Below are positions 45,012-53,832 of a stretch of DNA of 64,000 bases, one piece after another. Below the pieces are notes generated by a model. That model was given only the letters and a program-made list of their open reading frames with translations. It had not been told where the DNA came from and did no database searches. Source of the stretch: Pseudomonas sp. K2I15 (GTDB lineage: Bacteria; Pseudomonadota; Gammaproteobacteria; Pseudomonadales; Pseudomonadaceae); NCBI RefSeq assembly GCF_002204795.1, contig NZ_NIXO01000016.1, forward strand, positions 1 to 64,000. The letters are read 5' to 3'. The position numbers were made by a program, and so were the translations under genes. Numbering within the stretch: the stretch's first letter is position 1; the number at the start of each line of letters is the position of its first letter.

Positions 45012-46010
45012 ATGGTCCAGGAAAAGACCTTCACCGACACCCCCGTCCATGACCAGCCACGACCGGCAGCCGCCGCTACGTTGCTGGCGCTGATGCATGC
45101 CCAGGGCGAAGTGGAACGCTTGAGTGAACGCGAGCAACTGCTGAGTTCGCTGCTGGTCAGCGTGAATGCCGTGCTTTGGGCCATGGAGTGGGACACCCGC
45201 CGCGTGCTGTATGTCAGCCCGGCCTATGAGCGGGTTTTCGGACGTACGGCGGGCATGCTGCTGACCGACCATCGGGAATGGAGCAACAGCATTCACCCCG
45301 AAGACCTCGACTACGCCGAGCACAGCCTGGCCCAAGTGCTGCACAGCGGCGCCGTGGAAGACCGCGAGTACCGCATCATCACCGCCGACGGGCAGATCCG
45401 CTGGCTCAGCGACAAGTGCTATATCAACCAGCAGGCCGAGCCAGGCCAGCCGGTGATCGTGGTGGGCATGGCCGAAGACATCACCGACAAGAAGCAGCTG
45501 GAACTGGAGCTGCACCGCCTGGCCACCACCGACGTGCTGACCCGCAGCAGCAACCGCCGGCACTTCTTCGAGTGCGCCCACCACGAGTTCGAGCGCGCGT
45601 GCCTGCAGGGCACGCCGTTGGCGTTCCTGTTGCTGGATATCGATGACTTCAAAGTGATCAACGACACCTACGGCCACCTGGAGGGCGATCAGGTGTTGCA
45701 GCGTATCGCCGAGAGCGGTCGAGGGGTTTTGCGCCGTGGCGACCTGTTCGGACGCATTGGCGGCGAAGAATTCGCCGCAGTACTGCCCGGTTGCGCGCCG
45801 GAGATGGCAATGCAGGTGGCTGAACGGCTGGGGCACGAGATTGCGCAACTGAGTTTCAGCCATCACGGTGAGAGCTACGCAGTCACCGTCAGCCAGGGCC
45901 TGGCCAGCCTGACCGCCGAAGATGCCAACGTGGACAGCCTGTTCGCCCGCGCCGACGCCGCGATGTACGAGGCCAAACGCCAAGGCAAAAACCGCGTGCT
46001 CACGGGCTGA
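45012..46010 (+). CDS. PAS-GGDEF diguanylate cyclase
   Basis: A 332-residue soluble sensor enzyme. A PAS fold spans about residues 40-165 (LWAMEWDTRRVLYVSPAYER then DREYRIITADGQIRWLSD) with the linker MAEDITDKKQLELELHRL. The GGDEF domain follows, with the active-site variant GGEEF (LFGRIGGEEFAAVLPG), which is catalytically competent. The start ATG 45012 was chosen over a TTG 13 codons earlier because of AGAGAG upstream. The layout matches PAO1 PA0290, also a diguanylate cyclase near desA. It ends two bases before the convergent HDOD gene. Confidence 0.9.
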   Translation: MVQEKTFTDTPVHDQPRPAAAATLLALMHAQGEVERLSEREQLLSSLLVSVNAVLWAMEWDTRRVLYVSPAYERVFGRTAGMLLTDHREWSNSIHPEDLDYAEHSLAQVLHSGAVEDREYRIITADGQIRWLSDKCYINQQAEPGQPVIVVGMAEDITDKKQLELELHRLATTDVLTRSSNRRHFFECAHHEFERACLQGTPLAFLLLDIDDFKVINDTYGHLEGDQVLQRIAESGRGVLRRGDLFGRIGGEEFAAVLPGCAPEMAMQVAERLGHEIAQLSFSHHGESYAVTVSQGLASLTAEDANVDSLFARADAAMYEAKRQGKNRVLTG

Positions 46011-46012
46011 CG

Positions 46013-47221
46013 CTACACCTTGCGCATACGCGCCAATTCCGGAAAACCCACCTTGAGCAAGCGCGCCGTCTTGCCTTTAGCCAACGCCTCGACGCCTTCA
46101 TGTTCGGTCAAGCGCGCCAGTTGCGCCGCCAGGTTCACCACCAGCGCTTCCCGGGAATACACCCCGCCCTCCAGCGAATAAATCGCCGCGATCAACTGGC
46201 GCAACTCCAGCGGCAAGCGCCAGCGTGTGCGCAATGCCGAGCCATAGGCCGCGCCGAAGGTGTAGAGGGACTCGCCAATCGCTTCGTCATCCAACTCGCC
46301 GCCGCCCTGTAGCCAGTCTTGCAAACAGCGCAACAAGGCCAGGTCGCCCAGGCGATGGAGGATGCCGGCGCTGTAGCAGCGCTCGTGATCCAGGTCGAGC
46401 ATGCGCGCCAAACTGCGGGCGTAATCGGCGGTACGCTGGGACAACTGCCAGTAACGCTCGGCGTAATCCTTAAGGCTCGGGTCGGTCAGCACCACGTTGT
46501 GTTTGAGGGCGAGCCCCAGGATCAGGTTCATGCTTTGCCCGGCCGCCAGCTTGTGCAGGGCCATGGCCAATGTGTGCACCGGCGAGCCGTGATGGCCGGC
46601 GCTGTTGGCGGCGGCGATCAGCACAGCGGTGATTTGCGGGTCCATGCGCACCTGTTCTTCCAGGCGCTTGAGGTCCAGGCCTTCCGGTTCCAGGCTGTGC
46701 TGCACCGCAGCCTTCACGTCGACCCGCAGCGGCGCACCGTCGGACGCTTCGCGGCGCCGCTCCAGAAACACCGGCAAGGTCATGCCTGGCGCCAGGGCCG
46801 GGACTTCGCAGTACACCGTTTCACCTTCGTTCAGCAGCAAGTCTTGCAGGCGCTGGGTCAGGCTTTCCATGTTCAGGGGTTTGGTCAGGTACGCCGTCGG
46901 CGCCAGGGGCAAGGCTTCGCGTACGCTGGCGCTGTCGTTGCGGGTGCTCAGCAGGATAAACGGCAACAACGGCGAACGCCGTTGCTGGCGCACGCTGTGC
47001 AACAGGCTCAGGCCATCGACGCCGGGCAGCTCCCAGTCGGCGATGATCAGGTCATAGGGTTTCTCTCGCAGCAGCTCGGCGGCACGCTGGCCATCGGCAC
47101 ACACATCCAGCCGTGCATCACAGCGCACATTCAGCAACACCTGCTTGAGCAAATCCCGGGACCAGGGGTCGGCCTCGGCAATCAACACACGGGGTACAGC
47201 CGGTAAATCAACAGCAGTCAT
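46013..47221 (-). CDS. Receiver-HDOD signalling protein
   Basis: A 402-residue cytoplasmic response regulator. The receiver domain covers residues 10-130 (VLIAEADPWSRDLLKQVLLN, phosphorylation Asp in LIIADWELPGVDG, Lys in AYLTKPLNME). An HDOD domain follows (about 160-380; LKRLEEQVRMDPQITAVLIA, then AGILHRLGDLALLRCLQDWL). HDOD domains lack the HD-phosphohydrolase metal ligands and act as regulators. It is convergent with the diguanylate cyclase with a two-base gap, so the two have no shared terminator space. No kinase is linked. Confidence 0.88.
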   Translation of the reverse strand: MTAVDLPAVPRVLIAEADPWSRDLLKQVLLNVRCDARLDVCADGQRAAELLREKPYDLIIADWELPGVDGLSLLHSVRQQRRSPLLPFILLSTRNDSASVREALPLAPTAYLTKPLNMESLTQRLQDLLLNEGETVYCEVPALAPGMTLPVFLERRREASDGAPLRVDVKAAVQHSLEPEGLDLKRLEEQVRMDPQITAVLIAAANSAGHHGSPVHTLAMALHKLAAGQSMNLILGLALKHNVVLTDPSLKDYAERYWQLSQRTADYARSLARMLDLDHERCYSAGILHRLGDLALLRCLQDWLQGGGELDDEAIGESLYTFGAAYGSALRTRWRLPLELRQLIAAIYSLEGGVYSREALVVNLAAQLARLTEHEGVEALAKGKTARLLKVGFPELARMRKV

Positions 47222-47310
47222 CCAGCACGCTCCATCGGCAATACCAGCACCTTAGACAAAGGAGCCGCGGGCGTACAATGAACAACCGCTGAATACCGTT
47301 CATCGGGCAC

Positions 47311-47337
47311 AAAAAAACCCGCCTGGGCGGGTTTTTT
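47311..47337 (-). terminator. Intrinsic terminator after gabT
   Basis: AAACCCGCC-TG-GGCGGGTTT with A runs and T runs on both sides works in either direction. On the minus strand it ends the gabT transcript, 22 bases past the stop. Confidence 0.92.
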
Positions 47338-47358
47338 GTCGATCAGGTCAACGTTCGA

Positions 47359-48636
47359 TCACAGCTCGGAGAAGCACTCTTCGATGATCGCCAGGCCCTT
47401 GTCCAACTGCTCGTCGGGCGAGGTCAGCGGAACCAGCACGCGCAACACATTGCCGTAGGTGCCGCAAGACAGCAGGATCAAGCCCTTGTCGCGAGCCTTG
47501 GCCACCACGGATGCAACAGCAGCAGCGTTCGGCTTGTGGCTGTCGCCATCTTCGAACAGTTCGACCGCAATCATCGCGCCCAAGGCACGCACTTCACCGA
47601 TCACCGGGTACTTGGCCTGGATAGCTTTCAGGCCGGTTACCAGGCGCTCGCCGACAGCCTTGCAGCGGTCCAGCAGGTGCTCTTCTTCGAACACTTCCAT
47701 GACGGCCAGGGCCGCAGCGCAAGCGATCGGGCTACCGGCGTAAGTGCCGCCCAGGCCGCCTGGAGCGATGGCGTCCATGTATTCCGCCTTGCCGCACACA
47801 CCGGCCAGCGGGAAGCCGCCCGCGATGGATTTGGCGAAGGTGGTCAAGTCGGCAGCAACGCCCATCTGTTCCATGGCGAAGAAGGTGCCGGTACGGCCAG
47901 CGCCGGTTTGCACTTCGTCGGCGATCAGCAGGATGCCGTGCTTGTCGCACAGTTCGCGCAGGCGCTTCATGAAGGATTTAGGCGCGACGTAGAAACCGCC
48001 CTCGCCCTGCACTGGCTCGATGATGATGGCAGCGATATCACGCGGCTCGGCATCATTTTTGAAGATGCGTTCGATGCTGGCGATGGAATCGTCATCGCTC
48101 ACACCGTGCAGTTCGTTCGGGAACAGCGCACGGAACACGCCGCCTGGCATCAGGCCCATGCCCGCCGAGTACGGCACGACTTTACCGGTCAGGCCCAGGG
48201 TCATCATGGTGCGACCGTGGTACGCGCCGGTGAAGGCGATCACGCCAGCACGGCCAGTGGCGGCACGAGCGATTTTCACGGCGTTTTCTACCGCTTCGGA
48301 ACCGGTGGTGACCAGCAAGGTTTTCTTGGTGAAATCACCTGGCACCTTGGCGTTGATCTTTTCGCACACTTCAACATACGGCTCGTACGCCAGCACCTGG
48401 AAGCAAGTGTGGGTCAGCTTGTTGAGTTGCTCGGTCACGGCCGCGATGATTTTCGGGTGCACGTGACCGGTGTTCAGCACGGCGATACCGCCGGCGAAGT
48501 CGATGAACTCGCGACCTTCAACGTCGGTCACGGTGGCGTTCTTCGCCGACTCGGCGAAGATCGGGTGAATCTGGCCAACACCGCGTGGTACAGCGGCTTC
48601 GCGGCGTTTCATCAGGGATGCGTTGGTCTTGCTCAT
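47359..48636 (-). CDS. gabT: 4-aminobutyrate-2-oxoglutarate transaminase
   Basis: A PLP transaminase of 425 residues that moves the amino group of GABA to 2-oxoglutarate, giving succinate semialdehyde and glutamate. Landmarks are the N-terminal RGVGQIHPIFAESAKNATVT, TTGSEAVENAVKIARAATGR, GAYHGRTMMTLGLTGKV, LLIADEVQTGAGRTGTFFAM (the Asp that contacts PLP) and DLTTFAKSIAGGFPLAGVCG with the Schiff-base lysine. The start ATG 48636 has GAGGAC upstream. It follows gabD on the same strand after 182 bases. Confidence 0.95.
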   Translation of the reverse strand: MSKTNASLMKRREAAVPRGVGQIHPIFAESAKNATVTDVEGREFIDFAGGIAVLNTGHVHPKIIAAVTEQLNKLTHTCFQVLAYEPYVEVCEKINAKVPGDFTKKTLLVTTGSEAVENAVKIARAATGRAGVIAFTGAYHGRTMMTLGLTGKVVPYSAGMGLMPGGVFRALFPNELHGVSDDDSIASIERIFKNDAEPRDIAAIIIEPVQGEGGFYVAPKSFMKRLRELCDKHGILLIADEVQTGAGRTGTFFAMEQMGVAADLTTFAKSIAGGFPLAGVCGKAEYMDAIAPGGLGGTYAGSPIACAAALAVMEVFEEEHLLDRCKAVGERLVTGLKAIQAKYPVIGEVRALGAMIAVELFEDGDSHKPNAAAVASVVAKARDKGLILLSCGTYGNVLRVLVPLTSPDEQLDKGLAIIEECFSEL

Positions 48637-48818
48637 AAAGTCCTCATTCGCCACTCATCGGGTGGCGCGGTCCAAGGAATACGTGGCGGGGAGGCAACTA
48701 CGGCAGCATGCGATGATCGACTGCCACAGCTTTCCCGGCCACTACGAATAACGGTGTGAAGCACACAAAGGGACAGCGCTCTCGTGCCCTTTGCGTTTGC
48801 AACAATCCTTTACCCGGC

Positions 48819-50261
48819 TTAGATGCCCAGGCAGAGGTATTTGATTTCCAGGTAATCCTCGATCCCGTACTTGGAGCCTTCACGGCCCAGGCCCGACGCC
48901 TTGATGCCGCCGAACGGCGCCACTTCGTTGGAGATCAACCCGGTGTTGACGCCAACCATGCCGTATTCCAGGGCTTCAGCCACACGGAACACACGGCCCA
49001 GGTCGCGGGCATAGAAGTAGGAAGCCAGGCCGAACTCGGTGTCGTTGGACATCGCGATCACTTCAGCTTCGTCTTTGAAGCGGAACAGCGGCGCCAATGG
49101 GCCGAAGGTTTCTTCCTTGGCCACGGCGGCATTCTTCGGCACGTTGACCAGGATGGTCGGCTCGAAGAAGTTGCCTTCCATCACCTTGCCACCCGCCAGC
49201 AGGGTTGCGCCTTTGCTCAGGGCATCAGCGATGTGCTCCTGAACCTTGGCCACGGCCTTCTCGTCGATCAGCGGGCCAGTGGTGGTGCCTTCTTCCAGAC
49301 CGTTGCCGATCTTCAGCTTGGCCACGGCCACTTTCAGCTTCTCGGCGAACGCGTCGTATACCGAATCCTGGATGTACAGACGGTTGGCGCAGACGCAGGT
49401 CTGGCCGTTGTTGCGGTACTTGGAGATGATCGCGCCTTCGACGGCCTTATCCAGGTCTGCGTCGTCAAACACGATGAACGGCGCGTTGCCGCCCAGTTCC
49501 AGAGAGACCTTCTTGATGTCCTTGGCGCATTCGGCCATCAGCTGGCGACCGATTTCGGTGGAACCGGTGAAGGACAATTTACGCACGATCGGGTTGCTGG
49601 TCAGCTCGCTGCCGATATCACCGGCGCTGCCGGAGACCACGCTGAACACGCCTTTAGGAATGCCGGCACGCTGGGCCAGTTCAGCCAGGGCGAACGCCGA
49701 GAACGGGGTTTGCGACGCAGGCTTGAGCACCATGGTGCAACCGGCGGCCAGGGCCGGGCCGGCTTTACGGGTGATCATCGCAGCCGGGAAGTTCCACGGC
49801 GTGATGGCGGCGGTAACACCGATCGGTTGTTTGATCACGATCAGGCGCTTGTCCGGCTGGTGGCCGGGAATCACATCACCGTAGACACGCTTGGCTTCTT
49901 CGGCGAACCACTCGATGAACGAAGCGGCGTAAACGATTTCGCCCTTGGCTTCGGCCAGCGGCTTGCCTTGTTCCAGGGTCATCAGGCGAGCCAGGTCTTC
50001 CTGGTTCTCGATGATCAGCTCGAACCAGCGACGCAGCTTGTTGGCGCGGTCCTTGGCGGTGAGTGCACGCCAGGCCGGCAGGGCCTTGTCAGCTGCTTCA
50101 ATGGCACGACGGGTTTCGGCCGCGCCCATTTTTGGCACGGTACCGAGGATTTCGCCGGTGGCGGGGTTATTGACCTTGATCGTTTGACCGTTGTCCGCAT
50201 CGACCCAAGCGCCATCAATGAAGGCTTGCTGGCGGAACAACTGGGTGTCTTTGAGCTGCAT
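48819..50261 (-). CDS. gabD: Succinate-semialdehyde dehydrogenase (NADP+)
   Basis: A 480-residue aldehyde dehydrogenase that oxidises succinate semialdehyde to succinate, so GABA enters the TCA cycle. Motifs are PWNFPAAMITRKAGPALAAG (substrate/cofactor tunnel), FTGSTEIGRQLMAECA, LELGGNAPFIVFDDADLDKA (general base Glu) and NNGQTCVCANRLYIQDSV (catalytic Cys near residue 286). It ends KYGIEDYLEIKYLCLGI, as in GabD. The start ATG 50261 is behind TAAGGAAAG. A hairpin at 48766-48793 (CAAAGGG/CCCTTTG) lies after the stop but lacks a T run, so gabT may be partly read from the gabD promoter. Confidence 0.95.
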   Translation of the reverse strand: MQLKDTQLFRQQAFIDGAWVDADNGQTIKVNNPATGEILGTVPKMGAAETRRAIEAADKALPAWRALTAKDRANKLRRWFELIIENQEDLARLMTLEQGKPLAEAKGEIVYAASFIEWFAEEAKRVYGDVIPGHQPDKRLIVIKQPIGVTAAITPWNFPAAMITRKAGPALAAGCTMVLKPASQTPFSAFALAELAQRAGIPKGVFSVVSGSAGDIGSELTSNPIVRKLSFTGSTEIGRQLMAECAKDIKKVSLELGGNAPFIVFDDADLDKAVEGAIISKYRNNGQTCVCANRLYIQDSVYDAFAEKLKVAVAKLKIGNGLEEGTTTGPLIDEKAVAKVQEHIADALSKGATLLAGGKVMEGNFFEPTILVNVPKNAAVAKEETFGPLAPLFRFKDEAEVIAMSNDTEFGLASYFYARDLGRVFRVAEALEYGMVGVNTGLISNEVAPFGGIKASGLGREGSKYGIEDYLEIKYLCLGI

Positions 50262-50415
50262 GTCGGCTTTCCTTAACAGCACCGCGCACGCGCGGAGCGA
50301 ATTAGAGTTGTTGAAAGGCGCCTTGAGGGCTGCCGTCAGGGAAATCATTCACTGGGCTGAAGCACGTAAATAGCGCACGAAAAGACAAATGTGCGGTTCA
50401 GCACCCAGACAAGAG

Positions 50416-50433
50416 CGTTTGAAATCTCAAACG
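50416..50433. promoter_or_regulatory. Perfect palindrome upstream of gabD
   Basis: CGTTTGA-AATC-TCAAACG is a seven-base exact inverted repeat with a four-base spacer, 155 bases before the gabD start. It lies in a 395-base gap (50262-50656) that holds the gabD promoter and the tRNA promoter. The shape suits a dimeric repressor. Nearby GTTC-GAAAAAAA-GAAC (about 50469-50484) is a second, looser dyad. No regulator is identified. Confidence 0.45.
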
Positions 50434-50656
50434 AATCCTAGGATCAATGGGGGTACAGGGCAATAGTCTGTTCGAAAAAAAGAACGAAAACGGCGCATTT
50501 GCTCCATTTTTCTGATCAGCGTATTTCAGGCGAGTTCCACCGCATTGCGTCGAGACGCCCGGCACAGGGCATCAGCGGCGCGTATTCCTACCGGCAGGCG
50601 GCCAAAAAGCGGCATGGACGCCCAAGGTCGACATGGGTATGATGTCGCCCGCACAA

Positions 50657-50733
50657 GCATCCGTAGCTCAGCTGGATAGAGTACTGCCCTCCGAAGGCAG
50701 GGGTCGTGGGTTCGAATCCCGCCGGGTGCACCA
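50657..50733 (+). tRNA. tRNA-Arg (anticodon CCG)
   Basis: A 77-base cloverleaf. The acceptor stem is GCATCCG with CGGGTGC (one G-T pair), the anticodon arm is CTGCC-CTCCGAA-GGCAG with anticodon CCG, which reads CGG, and the T arm contains GGTTCGAATCC. CCA is encoded. A terminator follows at once. The tRNA marks the left edge of an island of defence genes; tRNA genes are common integration sites. Confidence 0.97.
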
Positions 50734-50743
50734 GATACAGATG

Positions 50744-50778
50744 AAAAAGCCCCAGGTCGAAAGGCCTGGGGCTTTTTT
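50744..50778 (+). terminator. Intrinsic terminator of tRNA-Arg
   Basis: AAAAAGCCCCAGG (50744-50756) pairs with CCTGGGGCTTTTT (50765-50777), ending in a run of six T. It begins 11 bases past the tRNA CCA end. Confidence 0.95.
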
Positions 50779-50826
50779 GTGGATAGAAATATTGCAATTG
50801 TGACTCGCCGGCTGATCGCCTATACC

Positions 50827-52032
50827 ATGCGCGGGCTAGTATTTTCTGACGATCAATACGCAGGCGATGAAAAGCGCGCCGCTCGACGACCGCCGGTGAA
50901 GGTCGAAGGAATTGCCATAAGCATCGAATCGATTACGATCAATGGATTTAAAAGTGTCACGAACCTGACACTGGAACGCTTATCGCCATTCACTGCACTG
51001 GCCGGCTCGAACGGCGCAGGGAAAAGCAATATTACCGATGCTCTCGCTTTCTTTGGCGCCATCGTAAAACGAGGCGCCTCTACTGCGATTCGCGACTTTG
51101 GTGGCTTTCAACAAATCCACTGTTTCAAACATCGCAAACAAAAAAGAACAACCATCTCTTTCGAGATAAAAATTCAGATTGAACATGAAAATTTTGAGTA
51201 CGCCCTCAAAATAGTTGAAATTGATAAAGCGCCTCAGGTGGTCGAAAACCTGAAAATCAACGGCACTCAATACATTGATCGCAAGCAGAATGGCGAAACA
51301 AAAGTAACGTTGACGGATTACTCGCCACTCCAGTCCTTCTTGGAATACCCCCAAGACATGACCGCGCTTATGTTATTAAGCAATTCTGCGCTGTATAAGT
51401 TTCTCACCAATATTCGCGTTTATCGCATTGATCCAATTGCCGCCAAAGAACCGGACAACTCGACTGCAGATGCAACAATGCTGGATAGCCATGGCAGAAA
51501 CGTTGCAACCATGCTGTCTATTCTGGAGAAGGATAAGCACTTCCGCACTCAGGTTCTGGAGTGGATAGAGCTGATTGTTCCCGGCATGGAAAATGTCTCA
51601 ACTGAAAAACAACGATTGGATAGCACCACTGTCATCACCTTCAAGGAAGAAGGGACAAGAACGCATTTCCCCGCGCGCTTAATTTCGGATGGCACTATTT
51701 ACGCTTTATGCATAATGACTGCCGTGTTAAGTCGGACCTCGCAAGCCGGTTTAACTATTATCGAAGAGCCTGAACGGGGCATCCACCCAAAAGCGATTGG
51801 CGAGTTGGTTGCGCTCATGCGTGACAACGCCACCGTAGACCATCCGGTCTTTATTACTACCCACAGTGAATCAGTCGTGCGCAACCTTAACCCTGAAGAG
51901 CTCTGGCTAGTCAATAAGCTAGAAGGCCGGACGAACGTCAAGTGTGCTGCCGAATCAAGAGTCGATAAAAAACAAATCCCTCTTGATACCGCCTGGCTGA
52001 CCAATCTGTTTGACGGAGGTCTACCATGGTGA
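50827..52032 (+). CDS. OLD-like AAA ATPase of a putative two-gene defence system
   Basis: A 401-residue ATPase if it starts at ATG 50827. The family-like part begins at about residue 30 with [20 protein letters not shown], and GTG 50896 could be the true start. Walker A is [20 protein letters not shown], a signature-like [20 protein letters not shown] lies near residue 300, Walker B is [20 protein letters not shown], and the H-loop is [19 protein letters not shown]. The gene is clearly more AT-rich than its neighbours, so it was probably acquired. Its stop lies seven bases inside a second frame with TOPRIM-like features. ATPase-plus-TOPRIM pairs such as PARIS and related systems sense phage proteins, but I cannot assign this pair to a named type. 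Confidence 0.85.
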   Translation: MRGLVFSDDQYAGDEKRAARRPPVKVEGIAISIESITINGFKSVTNLTLERLSPFTALAGSNGAGKSNITDALAFFGAIVKRGASTAIRDFGGFQQIHCFKHRKQKRTTISFEIKIQIEHENFEYALKIVEIDKAPQVVENLKINGTQYIDRKQNGETKVTLTDYSPLQSFLEYPQDMTALMLLSNSALYKFLTNIRVYRIDPIAAKEPDNSTADATMLDSHGRNVATMLSILEKDKHFRTQVLEWIELIVPGMENVSTEKQRLDSTTVITFKEEGTRTHFPARLISDGTIYALCIMTAVLSRTSQAGLTIIEEPERGIHPKAIGELVALMRDNATVDHPVFITTHSESVVRNLNPEELWLVNKLEGRTNVKCAAESRVDKKQIPLDTAWLTNLFDGGLPW

Positions 52033-52588
52033 GGGTAGGTTTTATTGTAGAAGGCGACTGCGAACGGATCGTAGTTGAATCTTCGAAGTTTAAAAATTAT
52101 TGGGTGATGCGGGGTACGAACTCGTCACACCGGTAATCGACGCAAAAGGCGGAGGTAACCTTCTACCCCAAAATATCGAGGCGTTCACTCAGGTCCTTGA
52201 AACACGGGGCGTAGAAAAAATCTATGTGCTTACCGACTTGGAGGACGATGACTCAGTTGATGTCGTCCGTAACCGTATACAGAACCGAAAACTGGAAACT
52301 GTCTTTGTAGCCGTGAAGGCTCTTGAAGCATGGGTCCTTGCAGACACTCAAGCAATGAGTCAATGGCTGAAGCAAGGGTACAACGAACCCCAACCAGAAA
52401 TGACGACCGACAAGCCTTATGATCGTCTCAAAGAAATCGCCAGAGAATTGGGCACCTCGGGGCCTGGTAACAAGCCAGCCTTTGCTAAAAAAATGATCAA
52501 GCATTTTGGATTCAGTGTGGCGCGTGCAGCCGAACACCCAGCATGCCCAAGCGCTCGCGAGCTGGTTGAATACTTCCAGGCACCCTGA
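52026..52588 (+). pseudogene. TOPRIM-like (DUF4276-type) partner, frameshifted
   Basis: The gene starts at ATG 52026, overlapping the ATPase end by seven bases, with [19 protein letters not shown]. This frame stops at 52136. From about 52097 the protein continues in another frame (LGDAGYELVTPVIDAKGGGN) to TGA 52588. The frames meet at five A (52092-52096); one extra A would restore one frame of about 187 residues. The VEG-x-x-E motif and VLTDLEDDDSVD match the acidic residues of TOPRIM folds. It is either a natural loss of function, an assembly error in the A run, or a slippage site. No good ribosomal slippery heptamer is present. The function would be the effector of the ATPase beside it. 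Confidence 0.75.
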
Positions 52589-52626
52589 TACCAGTGCACA
52601 CGTAACGTTGGTAAACCGAACTGAGT

Positions 52627-53832
52627 TCAGTTGTTCGGTTCGAACTCTCCGGGAATTCCGGAGAGTTGCCTCAACGCTGCCATCAAACACCGATACCCCA
52701 CATGTTCCTGCTCCAACCTCACCCCGCCCCCCAGCCGATTGTCCCGCAGCTCATTAAACACCGAGCGCTCCTCAGACGTGAGGTAAGGCAAGTCATGGAC
52801 GACCTGACGATCCTCCTGCCCCCAGAATTGTGCGTGGGCATCAAGGGTGCTGCGATCCATCAACAATGACTCGACATGCCCAAACCGGCGGCGCAACTGG
52901 TCAAGAATCGCAAACCCATGTGTATCAATATCGCCCCAGTAGTAAATCATACAACTCGATAGCCAACTCGCTTGCCCTAGAGCTTCCCAGCCATAGCCCT
53001 TACCGAACACCACAATGGAGCCCGGCACGCGTGGGAAGGCTAGAAAGTTGGTTTCGTTCTCGGTCACAAAGATCCGCCTGACGGCAATATTCAACTGAGC
53101 AAAACTGGCCGAATCAAGAGTGACATCAGGCAAGGTGGGGCCAGGCATCACGGCCAAGCGCTCATCCAGCACGCGAAAGCGGATCCCGGTGGGCTTATCA
53201 AGAAAACCATAACGGACAGAGAACTGTGTGACGCCTTTGTACTGCCGGGCGATAGCCTGCTCGGGCAGCACTTGGTCGAACAGCTCACTTAGTACTGCCT
53301 TGTGCCCTTCGATGAATTTGCTGCGAATGCCAGGTATGTCCACCTGTCGAAGGTAGATACCTGGCCGCGGATGTTCCGCCATCCAAGTCACCACATCCAG
53401 AAGCCCTGCCCAATCCCGCTCCAGTGCGATGGCCTGCAATGGCTGGCCCCTCAGCCAGTCGACAAGCAAGGGTTGACGCTGTCGGGTCAGTTCAAGCAGA
53501 ACCTTGAAGTGCTGCGCCTCTCCCTCTTTGCCAATCAACGCAATAGCCTCTTCCAGCGAATCCACCCAGATGGACGTGGGCAAGCGTTGCGGCCCGACAA
53601 CCCTATGATTGACCTCCCGCCATTGGATCCGAATGCCGTCGACAGCACTGAGCTGCGCCACCCAGGTCCTGACCCTATCGAAGTTCTCACTCAGTTGCAC
53701 AGTATCCGGCCCTTTCAATATCAAGCGCCGTGGCTCCCAGGCCTCCTCGGTCACCAGAGGGCGCAGCAGATCGCCTCGTTGCCAGAGCCGCAATAATTGT
53801 TGTGTGAGATCCGCCTGCGAGGTCCATTTCAT
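52627..53832 (-). CDS. jetD: Wadjet protein JetD (DUF3322/DUF2220, TOPRIM nuclease)
   Basis: The nuclease subunit of a type I Wadjet system, 401 residues. In Wadjet, JetD resembles topoisomerase VI subunit A and cuts circular DNA after it is extruded by the SMC-like complex. Here an N-terminal helical arm ([20 protein letters not shown]) leads to a C-terminal TOPRIM domain: the Glu is in [18 protein letters not shown] near residue 257 and the DxD in [19 protein letters not shown] near 299. These residues are intact. Its ATG overlaps the jetC stop by four bases. It is the last gene of the operon and is convergent with the TOPRIM-like gene at 52.6 kb. Confidence 0.92.
   Translation of the reverse strand: MKWTSQADLTQQLLRLWQRGDLLRPLVTEEAWEPRRLILKGPDTVQLSENFDRVRTWVAQLSAVDGIRIQWREVNHRVVGPQRLPTSIWVDSLEEAIALIGKEGEAQHFKVLLELTRQRQPLLVDWLRGQPLQAIALERDWAGLLDVVTWMAEHPRPGIYLRQVDIPGIRSKFIEGHKAVLSELFDQVLPEQAIARQYKGVTQFSVRYGFLDKPTGIRFRVLDERLAVMPGPTLPDVTLDSASFAQLNIAVRRIFVTENETNFLAFPRVPGSIVVFGKGYGWEALGQASWLSSCMIYYWGDIDTHGFAILDQLRRRFGHVESLLMDRSTLDAHAQFWGQEDRQVVHDLPYLTSEERSVFNELRDNRLGGGVRLEQEHVGYRCLMAALRQLSGIPGEFEPNN

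Noticed and set aside
50779-50826. Earlier start of the OLD-like ATPase just after the tRNA terminator
   Set aside because: The first codons abut the tRNA terminator stem, leaving no room for a ribosome site.
52091-52100. Programmed -1 ribosomal frameshift in the TOPRIM-like gene
   Set aside because: The direction would fit, but the site TTTAAAAAT does not form an X-XXY-YYZ heptamer in the right frame and no stimulating hairpin is obvious. A simple indel is more likely.
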